From Heterodera schachtii (lineage: Eukaryota > Nematoda > Chromadorea > Rhabditida > Heteroderidae), in NCBI GenBank assembly GCA_023374025.1, contig SIJG01000030.1, positions 875,467 through 939,466 on the forward strand: a DNA stretch of 64,000 bases, in the 5' to 3' direction. Shown here piece by piece: positions 45,408-55,471 of this stretch (position 1 is the stretch's first letter; every line of letters begins with the position of its first letter). The notes under the pieces are model-generated. The model saw nothing but the letters and a program-made list of their open reading frames with translations, was not told the origin of the DNA and made no database searches. Position numbers and translations under genes: made by a program.

Positions 45408-47677
45408 TTAAAAGGCAACAATTGGCCGCCGGCCATAATTAGTTGGTCCATTGTTATTTTCTGGGGCAATCATCGTAATTGGTTGTAATGGAACTACTGT
45501 ATTTTGTCTTCTGCTGCTGATCGCACACCGTAAAAAATTGATCAACGCGTTACGGTAGTCGCTCACACAGACAATTGGGACCAATGGATTCAGTACGGGC
45601 AACCAATGCGAAGGAATAACGACACATATTTGTGCAAACATAAAGTTCGGTGAACCAAAATTGAACAATGAAATTGCTGCAAGGATTAAAATGCCAATGA
45701 TGCTCAGGCTCAGTGGCAATAATGCCTTAATTAATTTAAATTAAATTAAATTCGAAGAAATGGCACAATTCTTACTAAATATAATAAAATACAATACCTG
45801 AATGCACAAATTGATTGCGATTTGTTTGTTGATTTGTTGTCGTCGTGTTGAACTTTTGTCCAAATTTTTGTCAACAAACCGGGCCATTTTGTACCCAGAA
45901 ACGGCAATAATACAAAAACAAACTGCAAAATCAAATATCTCAGCTCCAGTTACAATTCGCTTTGGCAAATCATCCTTAAATGTATTTAAATTTTAAAAAA
46001 AGTAAATAAACAAAAATCAAATTAAAATGAAAAAATTCAGTGAAATCCTGTGATCAAAATAAAAATTGACGAAAAATTGATCACCCCTGATCTCATATAA
46101 ATCATCTTTTTATATTCTATGGCCCTAATCTTGCATAAAATAAAACATCTTTTTATATTCGATTGCCTTAATTTTTCACAATTTTCCTATAAAAGTTCAT
46201 TAAATAAAAAATAACAATTGCCATAAATCAAAGGTTTAATTAACATTTTTGGTCAAAGCTTTTTGAAATTATGCTTACTTATGAGAAAAAATTTATAAAT
46301 TTTTTAGTTAAAATTTAATTGTTTTCGAGTAATAAGTTTTTGTGTAAATATGAAACCATTAAAATTGAGGTGTGCGCGTTTTTTATTATTTTCCTGTTCA
46401 AATTTTATAATTATTCCTGATGAGGTCTTAATTTTATCTCCTCAAAACCCTTTTTACTCGCATTTCTTCCACGAGAAACCAAAAAATTGCTGATGTTCTT
46501 CTCATTTAAATGCTGCTCAATCAAATTAATCTCATCATCATTAGGCAAAATGAGTGTTCGGTGCCAAACAGAAAAAAGACTGTAAGACCATGTCGTCAAA
46601 GAAATAATCAGTGCAATTGAAAGCATTCCAAAATATGTTTTCAGATTTATTTCAATGCCCCTAAAAATATATTCCTGCTTATAAATCCACAAAAATTAAC
46701 AATTAAAGTTTTTATTGCATTTTTCAAAGAATGTTTTTAATTAAATATGAGAAATATAGATTATCAAAAAAGCAAAATATACCAAGAAATAAGCAAATAT
46801 TGTTTATAACAAAATTTTGATTTCAATATATATTTTTTAATTTAAAAAAAAGCTACAAGCGGGATTTATAAAAAACTATAAACACAATCCTGGATGATCC
46901 TTTATAATCTTCATGTGTAAACTCCCTAATTACCTGTTTAACGACAAAAACCGATAAACAAATTGAACGCATAATCCAAGTAATGAAAAATGACAAACAA
47001 TTAACCAAATGTTAATCATAAGATTTCGCAATTGAACAGAAAGTGCCAAATAATATGATAAATATGAGAATGAAAACATCATTAGCCAACCATTATAAAC
47101 AAAAAATGCCTAAAATTTACATGAAAATTAATTAGCAGTGACTGGGGCACGGATTTAGATGGACAAAAAAAATGACATAAATATGAAAAATCATAGGACG
47201 AAAAATTTGTAAAATATGGAAAAATAGAATTAAATTGAGGTTCAATCTTTCGAAAAATCAGTAAAAAATTTTTACAAAAAGACCAAACCATGAATTTAGG
47301 ATATGACTTTTTGGATTATTTCAAAAACTTCAATGTTTTTAGGTAATTTTTGTGTGAAAGTAGAAATATGGATAAATTGAAATCTGGCTAATAATAACGC
47401 CATAATATAAAACTAAGCAAAAAAATTTTTTAACCCGAAAATATTAATTAATCCATATAATCCGAGTCTTAATAATGATTAAACTGATTACAGGCAATGC
47501 CAAAAGTGTTAGTACACTTAAAATGATGTCGACAATTGCAGTTTGAAGCAAAATTCGCTTGTACAATTTCATTTCCTTTGGCGACCGTTTCAACACCAAC
47601 AAAATTAAAATTGCATTCAAACACAAAGCCAAAATCAGTGCCATTGACGCGCTCCAATTGTGTAGTTGCAGTATCAT
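45408..47677 (-). CDS. Seven-transmembrane chemoreceptor 1 (nematode Str/Srd-like)
   Basis: Five exons, 47677-47492, 47109-46934, 46660-46462, 45974-45798 and 45725-45408, join in frame to 351 aa. I count seven hydrophobic helices: NAILILLVL, TAIVDIILSVLTLLALP, FSYLSYYLALSVQL, LIVCHFSLLGL, GMLSIALIISLTTWSYSLF, EIFDFAVCFCIIAVSGY, GILILAAISLF and QICVVIPSHWLPVLNPLVPI (some may be reentrant). Family marks are KRSPKEMKLYKRILL in loop 1, FVYRFLSLNR after helix 3, and PLVPIVCVSDYRNA after helix 7. It is a G-protein-coupled receptor for chemical cues, expected at sensory cilia. Helix 3 ends with YR rather than DRY, as usual for nematode families. The third intron uses a GC donor (AAT/GCGAGT) where the paralogues have GTG. 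The start is ATG at MILQ, shared by all copies. Confidence 0.88.
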
Positions 47678-47927
47678 AGTATTTAGCAAAAATAATACAA
47701 AATTTCTTTTTTCTTTTCCAGAAATATTGAGTATTTTCTGTTTTTGACACCCAAAACATCAATTAATATTCCAAAAAATTAACCAATTGATTTTATAAAA
47801 TTTTCATCCCATTAGTATGAGTTAGATTTACTTTTTAGCTAAGTTAAGATTTTACTAATTAGCTGTACTATTTAGCAAAGTGTTTGCACTAAATGGCACA
47901 TGGACCATAATGAAAAAAATGGGAATG

Positions 47928-48028
47928 CATGTCGTCGTATGCCAATTGAAAACCCAAACAAAATGAAAAAACTCATTAAATCATGTCAATTTTCGGAATT
48001 TTCCACTTCAATTGGCAACAAAAAGACA
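47928..48028 (-). promoter_or_regulatory. Conserved upstream block of receptor 1
   Basis: About 250 bp before the ATG. On the plus strand it contains TGTCGTCGTATGCCAA, then ACAAAATGAAAAAACTCATT, then TTTTCCACTTCAATTGGCAA. The same ordered blocks precede receptors 2 and 3, two relics and each unit of the 59-61 kb array, whereas surrounding intergenic DNA is less conserved. It is a candidate cell-specific enhancer or core promoter. Confidence 0.5.
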
Positions 48029-48299
48029 AATACTTACTCATGAATAAGTAATTGGCATTTTTTAAAGTGCGAGAAAAAGATCAAAGCTCAATATCAAAAA
48101 TATGCAAAATTTCTTTTAATTTTCGTGTTTTGGGCATTTTTAGTTTCAATTACTTTTCGGATTTTCAGTTTAAGTATTTTAAATTTAGTTTCTTTTTTTT
48201 TGCTTTTAAAAATCAGGAATAAAAATGCCGGGACTCGGAAGATGGTTTTCACATTTTCAAAAATGCATAAAAAATGAGAATTTAATGTTGTTAATTTAA

Positions 48300-48398
48300 T
48301 GTTTTCCTAAACAACAAAATTAAAATTGCATTCAAACACAACGCCAAAAGCACTGCGACAAATGCTCTCAAATTATTTAGTTGCAATATCTTTTTTTA
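48300..48398 (-). pseudogene. Relic of receptor first exon
   Basis: On the minus strand the frame reads LQLNNLRAFVAVLLALCLNA, then ILILL, matching the start of the receptor first exon. The ATG is lost (AGATATTG), and the frame dissolves after helix 1. A conserved upstream block lies beyond it at 48658-48758. It is a stray promoter-plus-exon-1 copy next to receptor 1. Confidence 0.75.
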
Positions 48399-48657
48399 GA
48401 GCAAAATATTAAATAAATTTTTTTTCCTAGAAAGAGGAATTATGTAAAATCCGGATTTTCCTGTTTTTAGCCAGCGAAGTAAATGCCCTGAAATTGATGA
48501 AATGATTTTTTGGGATTTTCAATTATTAGTGTGAACAGAATTTTACGGATTAACTATACTATTTATTAAAGTTTGAGCACTAAGATTTTTTATAAAAGTC
48601 AAATAATGGCGAATTAGTTCAAATTAATTTTTTTATAGTGCAAATAAAATAAGAAAA

Positions 48658-48758
48658 GCGTCTCGTCGTTTGCCAACAAAAACCCAAACAAAATGAAAAA
48701 AACTCATTAAATTACGCAATTTTTTAATTTTCCGCTTCAATTAGCAAAAAAAAGACAC
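48658..48758 (-). promoter_or_regulatory. Conserved upstream block of the exon-1 relic
   Basis: It has TCTCGTCGTTTGCCAACAAA, ACAAAATGAAAAAAACTCAT and TTTTCCGCTTCAATTAGCAA in the same order as at 47928-48028, with several substitutions. It is degenerating with its relic exon. Confidence 0.5.
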
Positions 48759-49027
48759 AAAAACTTCACACATTAGTCAATAATTGACGCGAACAAAAGG
48801 ATAATTACAAAGCAAAATTGTGCATGAGATGTGAGTGATGGGTAACCAAGACAAAAACCGGGGAAATGTCAAAAAAACAGTCCATGGAAAAGGTGAGGAC
48901 ATTTGTGGACAAAATGATGGACGGCCAGAAGGCCTGGGGCAGATATTCCAAAAATTAAATTTAGTCATTTCAATTAATATTTCTATATAAATAAAGTTTT
49001 TCAACTGTGCCTTATTCTTGCATTAAT

Positions 49028-49250
49028 TAAAAAGCAAACAATTAGCCGCCGGCGATAATTTGTGTGCACATTGTTATTTTCGGGGGCAATCATCGCAATT
49101 TGTTGTTGTTGTACTACTGTGTTTTGTCTTCTGTTGCGGCTGATTGCACTCCGTATAAGCATTACGGTAATCTCTAACACATACCATTGGGACCAACGGA
49201 TTCAGTACGGGCAACCAATGCGAAAGAATGATGAAGCATATTAGTTTGAC
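49028..49250 (-). pseudogene. Relic of receptor last exon
   Basis: On the minus strand it encodes SHWLPVLNPLVPMVCV, DYRNAY and then a frameshifted tail; the CGCCGGCG and TTTTCGGGGGCAATCAT portion of the receptor C-terminus is still recognisable. No other exons of this copy lie upstream, so it is a detached 3' fragment. Confidence 0.8.
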
Positions 49251-49264
49251 AATTAATTTTGTGT

Positions 49265-49500
49265 ATGAAGTTTTCTTCTCTCAAAATATTTCATTTCCAG
49301 GTAATAACTAAATAATTTGAACGCAAAAATCAATGGTTTTTTATGATTAAATAATAATATTAATACAAAAATTATTATAAACTAAAAATTCAATTTTATT
49401 AAGCAATAAATTCAAATAAATTCTCACGTAAATAAATTTTATTTACAAATTTTTGAGAATTGTAAATGAATTTGTGGTATTTAATATTTTTAATAATATT
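49265..49500. repeat. Duplicated receptor-cluster spacer, copy 1
   Basis: CAAAATATTTCATTTCCAGG through TTATTAAGCAATAAATTCAA matches 53945-54180. It is part of the repeated unit that carries each receptor gene. Confidence 0.6.
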
Positions 49501-49599
49501 CATTGCTTTTAAAAATGAAGCCTTCAAAATTCGACCAAATTTTGAAGAAATATTTGGCAACGGGTAGGACAATAATAAAAGAGAAGAAATTTTTATAAA

Positions 49600-50410
49600 A
49601 CAGCAAATTGATCAAAACATGCAAAATGATAACTCTGTATCAGTTGAAGAAATGGGTGAGAAATTATAAATGGTCCAATTAATCAGCTAACAAATTATCA
49701 GAATAATAACAAAATGATTGGAACGATATAAAAAAACTGAAATTCGTTTATTCGGACAGGTAATTTTTTTTATTAAAATTAAATAAATTAGTAATAACTT
49801 GAAAATTTCATAAAATTTCAATGGCATTATTATGTTTTTCTACCCAAATTTCAATTTAATCTATTTATTGTAAAAATTATTGCTAAATTTTGAAATTTGT
49901 TCCGAAAAATATCTTTTTATTAATTATATGAATTATAAAAAATACCAGTAGTAATAAAACACTTTGAAAATTTTTTTATCGGTTTAATATGCCAAAAATA
50001 TATTAACAGTTTTAAGATGAAGAAAAAATAAAAATCGTTTAAAAATTCATGAAAATAATAGAGAAATTGGCAAATCATTTGGAACTTGGCTAATTAGCAA
50101 AATGGACAAACAAATTGCAAAAAAATTTCGCAGCAGCGCAAGCGCAATTTATAGTTAGAAAAGGCATTTGGATATGGTAAGACGAGTCATTCCATAATTG
50201 TTTAATGAAAAAAATACAACTTTTCTTTGAGGCGACCAAAAGCGTTTTTTTAAATAATTCGATAAATATAGTTTTTCTCTATCATATAGCAAAATTTTAA
50301 TTTGAAGAAAGAAAAAAAGAACTGAAAAGAAAGTGGCCAAAAAATGACATGAATTGAAATGGAAATTAAAATTGCTAAGGAATTGAGTGTCTCCCGTGCT
50401 TCAACAAAAA
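49600..50410 (+). pseudogene. Relic of multi-helix-turn-helix gene, plus strand
   Basis: Three coding scraps in order: QNDNSVSVEEM (49621); IGKSFGTWLISKMDKQIAKK, then FRSSASAIYS ended by TAG (about 50063-50160); MEIKIAKELSVSRAST (50359). The IAKKF and IAKELSVSR motifs are typical recognition-helix regions of psq/transposase-type HTH domains. A more complete homologous series lies inverted at 55472-56887. In-frame stops and missing exons show decay. Confidence 0.5.
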
Positions 50411-50950
50411 TGTATCCAATCTTATTTTTTCACCTACCATTTTGCTTCTCAAAATATTTTTTGCTGTCTATTTTTTACTTTTGAGAATTTGGGCTGGAGG
50501 TCAGGCGGTACAGATAGGCGCCGATGTGGGAAACTTTGGAAATTTAATTGTGATTTATTAACAGATTCGGTCCAAAATTCACTTTTGTCCAAAAAGTACA
50601 AATTTGATGATTTTTTTTATGATGAAAGTTTTGAAGGAGTCGACGCCGCCTATATAATAATCAATTTTTTCCAAAATAATCTTGATATTAAATAATTAAA
50701 TTGATATTATTTAATTTTAACAAATGAGGAAGCGAATCAAATATACGTTCATGTTTCAATTATAATTTTGAAAAAAAAAGTTTTAAAACATATTTGGTGA
50801 TCTATTGATTATATGGTTGGAAATAATAAAAAACGGAAATGATGAAACTATGCCAAAAATGTTGATAATTCCACTAAACTTATTAGGCAAAAAGACGAAA
50901 TTTGGAAAAAAATAAATTTTTTATTTCCTTCAGCTAAAAGCTGTGAAATG
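50411..50950. other. Intergenic with one uncertain terminal exon
   Basis: A frame ending at 50695 reads SVQNSLLSKKYKFDDFFYDE and SFEGVDAAYIIINFFQ after a possible TTAACAG acceptor. It has mixed composition but no identified partner exons; I do not call a gene. After 50840 there is AT-rich DNA with a piece related to 42912. Confidence 0.3.
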
Positions 50951-51076
50951 ATTCGATGCTGGGACCTTAGTCAAAAAACCATCAAATAGAAATTATTGTG
51001 GTACTACTGTATTTTGTCTCCCTCTGTTGCTGCAGGTTGCACATTATATTAATTGACCATCCTGTTACTGTAATCA
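50951..51076 (-). pseudogene. Scrap of receptor last exon beside a MITE end
   Basis: GTACTACTGTATTTTGTCTC and CATCCTGTTACTGTAATCA resemble the tail of the receptor last exon (ACTACTGTATTTTGTCTTCT, GTTACGGTAATCA). The preceding CTTAGTCAAAAAACCATCAA belongs to the family of the 20970-21387 MITE. It sits immediately downstream of receptor 2. Confidence 0.55.
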
Positions 51077-51081
51077 ATTAA

Positions 51082-53283
51082 TTAAAAAGCAACGATTGGC
51101 AGGCGAGTATTATTGTGTCCATTGTTTCTTTGTGGGCCAATCATCGCAAGTGGTTGTAATGGAACTACTGTATTTTGTCCTCTGCGGCTGATTGCACTCC
51201 GTATAAACTTGACCATCGCGTTACGGTAATCACTGACACAGATGATTGGGACCAGCGGATTCAGTACGGGCAACCAATGCGAAGGAATGATGAAGGACAT
51301 TTGTGTAAGAATAAAGTTCGGTGTATCAAAATTGAACAAAGAAATTGCTGCAATGATTAAAATGTCAATAATGTTCAGGCTCAGTGGCAATAATGCCTAA
51401 ATTAATTTAAATTAAATTAAATTCGAAAAAAATTGCACAATTCTTACTAAATATATAATAAAATTCAGTACCTGAATGCACAAATTGATTGTGATTTGTT
51501 TGTTGATTTGTTGTCGTCGTGTTGAATTTTTGTGTAATTTTTTGTCAACAAACCTGGCCATTTTGTAGCCACAAATGGCAATAATACAAAAACATACAGC
51601 ATTATCAAATGCCACAGCTCCATTTACAATTTGCACTGGTAAATCATCCTTAAATGTTAGCAAAATTTAAATTTTAAAAGATTTAAATAATCAGTGGTGA
51701 ATTTTTCGACATTTAAAAGAATTTCACTGAAAAAATGTGGTAGTTTAGCATTAAACCACCCGCTTTCTACAGATGACTTGTTTTTTCCAAAAAAGTCATT
51801 CTTAAGGGTGTAAATATTTTCGTCCAAATTCCGTCTGACGAAAACCAAAACGAAGCGAAAATTTAAAATTTTTAAATACGAAAAGGAAACGAAAATTTTT
51901 TGACGGACGAAAACGAAACTCAAAAAGATTAAAAGACAAAAAATTCAAGTTAAAATGAACTAAAAAACTCAGATAAATTTTCCTATGATCAAAATAAAAA
52001 CTTATAGGCATCACATTTCTTCCGCGAAAAATCAAATAATTGCTGATATTCTCATTTAACTGCTGTTCAATCAAAATAATTTCATCATCGTTCGGCAAAA
52101 TGAGTGTTTTATGCCAAACAGAGAAAAGACTGTAAGACCATGTCGTCAAAGAAATAATCAGTGCAATTGAAAGCATTCCAAGATATGTTTTCAGGTTTAT
52201 TTCAATGCCTCTAAAAATAAAATTAATTCATGTTTATAAATCCACAAAAAATTAACAATTAAAATTTTATTGCATTTTTCAAAGAAGGTTTGATTAAATA
52301 AGTTAAAATATAGATTATCAAAAAAGCAAAATATACCAAGAAATGTCTAATTTATTTTGCCTATAAGCAAATATTGTTTACAATAAAAATTTTAATTTTA
52401 ATTTCAATATATATTTTTTAATTTTTTTAAAAAGCGAATAATTTTTCAAAAAAGCTAAAAGCGAGATTTATAAAAACCTACAAGCACAATCCTGGATAAT
52501 CCTTTAAAAGGTTCATGTGTAAACTCCCTAATTACCTGTTTAACGACAAAAACCGATAAACAAATTGAACGCATAATCCAAGTAATGAAAAATAACAAAC
52601 AATTAACCAGATGTTAATCATCAGATAACGCAATTGAACAGAAAGTGCCAAATAATATGATAAATATGAGAATGAAAACATCATTAGCCAACCATTATAA
52701 ACAAAAAATGCCTAAAATTTACATGAAAATTAATTAGCAGTGACTGGGGCACGGATTTAGATGGACAAAAAAAAATGACAAAAATATGAAAAATCACAGG
52801 ACGAAAAATTTGTAAAATATGGAAAAATAGAATTAAATTGAGGTTCAATCTTTCGAAAAATCAGTAAAAAATTTTTACAAAAAGACCAAACCATGAATTT
52901 AGGATATGACTTTTTGGATTATTTCAAAAACTTCAATGTTTTTAGGTAATTTTTGTGTGAAAGTAGAAACATGGACAAATTGAAATCTGGCGAATAATAA
53001 CGCCATAATATAAAACTAAGCAAAGAAATTTTTTAATCCGAAAATATTAATTAATCCATTCAAATCCGAGTCCTAATAAGGATATTAAGCTGCTTACAGG
53101 TAATGCCAAAAGTGTTAGTACGCTTAAAATGATGTCGACAATTGCAGTTTGAAGCAAAATTCGCTTATACAATTTCATTTCCTTTGGCGATCGTTTCAAC
53201 ACCAACAAAATTAAAATTGCATTCAAACACAACGCCAAAATCAGTGCAATTAACGCACTCCAATTGTGTAGTTGCAATATCAT
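51082..53283 (-). CDS. Seven-transmembrane chemoreceptor 2
   Basis: Exons 53283-53098, 52711-52536, 52210-52015, 51648-51472 and 51396-51082 join in frame to 349 aa. The helix layout and motifs equal receptor 1 (KRSPKEMKLYKRILL, FVYRFLSLNR, HWLPVLNPLVPIICV, DYRNAM). Relative to receptor 1 it lacks one Lys in loop 2 (LNENISN) and one residue in the tail. Introns 1 and 2 are almost identical to those of receptor 1, so the pair duplicated recently; ATG-to-ATG distance is 5606 bp. The third-intron donor is AAT/GTGATG, weaker than in receptor 3. The tail keeps RRGQNTVVPLQPLAMI, shared by all copies. Confidence 0.88.
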
Positions 53284-53633
53284 CCTTTGCTGGAGCAAAA
53301 ATAATACAAAATTTCTTTTTTGTTTTCTAGAAATATTGAGTATTTTCTGTTTTTGACACCCAATGATTTTTTATGAAAAATCAAATAATGGAAAATGGAC
53401 CAAATTTTTTATTAGTTTTTTTGTAGTGCAAAAGTGCAAAACCCAAACAAAATTAAAAAAGACAATAATTCAAGCAATTTTTCATTTCATTTATATTTGT
53501 ATATAATTAAAATTTTTAGATTTTACAAGTTATTGGTGGGGAAAATTAAAATTTTACTAATTAGCTTTAATCTTTAACAAAGTGTTTGCACTAAATGGCA
53601 CATGGACCATAATGAAAAAAAAAATGGGAATTG

Positions 53634-53735
53634 CGTGTCGTCGTATGCCAATGAAAACCCAAACAAAATGAGAAAAAACTCATTAATTACACGCAATTTT
53701 TCGGAATTTTCCACTTCAATTGGCAACGAAAAGAC
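53634..53735 (-). promoter_or_regulatory. Conserved upstream block of receptor 2
   Basis: GTGTCGTCGTATGCCAATG, ACAAAATGAGAAAAAACTCA and TTTTCCACTTCAATTGGCAA occur about 350 bp upstream of the ATG, in the same order as at the other receptors. The more proximal ACTAAATGGCACATGGACC is shared with receptor 1 only. Confidence 0.5.
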
Positions 53736-53944
53736 AAACTACTTCACTCATTAGTCAATAATTGGTGTTTAATAAAGTGTGGGAAAAAAAGCTCAAAGCG
53801 CAGAATCAAAAATATGAAAAATTTCGTTTTCGTTTTAGTTTTATCGCTTCAGGAGTTGTCTGAGTTAAGAGTGTGAGGGGAAATGCACTCTGTCTGGAGA
53901 GAAGAAAATGCTTTAACAATTAAATTTGGTATATTCAGTTTTCT

Positions 53945-54180
53945 ATGGTCCATTCAAAATATTTCATTTTAAGCTAATACCTAAATATTTTAAGTAAAAA
54001 ATTGATGCTTTTTTATGATCAAATGAAATATTAAAACAAAAATTATTGTAAACTAAAAATTCATTTTTATAAGCAATAAATTCAAATAAATTAATTAACA
54101 TGTTTATGAGTTTTCTTTACAAATTCAAAATTGTAAAATTAATTTGTGGTATTAAAAATTTTATAATTTTCATTGCTTTT
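53945..54180. repeat. Duplicated receptor-cluster spacer, copy 2
   Basis: Homologous to 49265-49500, with CAAAATATTTCATTTTAAGC and TTATAAGCAATAAATTCAAA. Confidence 0.6.
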
Positions 54181-55270
54181 AAAATTGAATCCGGCAAAAA
54201 ACAGTCGCTTGAAAGTGGTTTTAGTTTTTCTGGAAAAATCGTTAAAAATGAGAAAATTCGCCTAACTCTACTTTTTTTTACAAAATTTCGAAATGAAAAA
54301 ATACCGATAAAGAAATCCTAAAACTCATCAGCTGTTGGTTGACTATTATTTAAAATGAATAAATTTATAAAAATATATATAATAGTTCCCTTATTAGTAA
54401 TAAATATTATTGAATAAATTTTTTTCACAATTGGGTTTTGCCTAAAAATTATTTTAAAAAATGCAATAAATACGAAAAATATACCCATAAGAATCGACTA
54501 GAAATTTTTCCAAAATACATCCCTAAGAAATGCAAAATTTCTCAAAAATTCAATCTCCAAAATAATTTATTTTTAATTTTAAAATCATTTATCTCAATAC
54601 TGATTTGGCATAATTTTGTTTGCTTTTTGGATAAAATTTTACGAATTAATTTGTACTGACAAATCATCCTAATTATGAATCATCAAAATCGATTAAACTA
54701 CAAAAAACTTGTAATAATCAACCAATTTCGAATAATCGAGACTCAATAATTTTGCTACTAACTTTTTTAAACATAATAAAAATTTAAATTTTTTAAATAA
54801 TTGAATAATAGCGAAATATTTAATCAATCTATTTATAAAAAGAATTAAATTTGGTTGTTTTATAAAAAAAAGTGGTCAAGTCCCTTTTTGGCGAACATTT
54901 TTGATCATAGCTTTTTGAAATGCAAAAAATTTCAACGCGTCTGTATGATTTCAATCCATATAGGTAGTCATAGGTAGAAATATTCGCTATTGCTGATCTT
55001 TTTCTCTGTACATATTTTTCTGTCTATATTTTCCTCTCCTTTTCTTTGTGCAGTTGTTCCATTTCCATGCCTTTCCATCACACAAAATCGGAGGGTAACT
55101 AAAAATTAATAATTTATTAAAAACACAAATTTAAATAACTACATTTGATTTGTTGCTAATGATTTTGTACTTTGTTCAGCGTCTTAATAGGTAGATTTTA
55201 TTACAAATAATGAGTGATGCCAGAAGGAAGCGAAGTATGGGAGAAATTGGGATAAAAGGCATGGCAGAAC
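54181..55270. other. Intergenic with repeat fragment
   Basis: 54470-54600 is a third, degenerate copy of the 2860/41455 repeat family (CCATAAGAATCGACTAG, ACATCCCTAAGAAATGC). The rest is AT-rich without a gene. Confidence 0.4.
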
Positions 55271-55279
55271 CTCCAAATG

Positions 55280-55351
55280 AGCGCTGTAGCTCAGTCGGTT
55301 AGAGAATTCAATCGTCTAGAAGGGTTGTGGGTTCGAGTCCCACCCGCCGAG
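55280..55351 (+). pseudogene. tRNA-like sequence, probably tRNA pseudogene or SINE head
   Basis: It contains a perfect A box (TAGCTCAGTCGG) with a D-arm and a perfect B box (GGTTCGAGTCC) with a 5-bp T stem (GTGGG/CCCAC) at normal spacing. The proposed acceptor strands AGCGCTG and CCGCCGA pair at only three of seven positions, and no 5-bp anticodon stem with a proper loop can be formed from AATTCAATCGTCTAGAAGGG. It is therefore unlikely to be a working tRNA, though pol III could still transcribe it. Confidence 0.6.
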
Positions 55352-55471
55352 TTACCTTTATGTTCTACATATGGTAGTGAGAATATTATTTTTGGCTAAG
55401 AACTTTCTCATTTTGATTTTACATTATAATTTACTTATTAGGCGAAATTCCCTTTTCCATTAGTTAATTGA

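Noticed and set aside
55280..55351. Functional tRNA gene
   Set aside because: Acceptor strands pair at only three of seven positions and no anticodon stem-loop forms.
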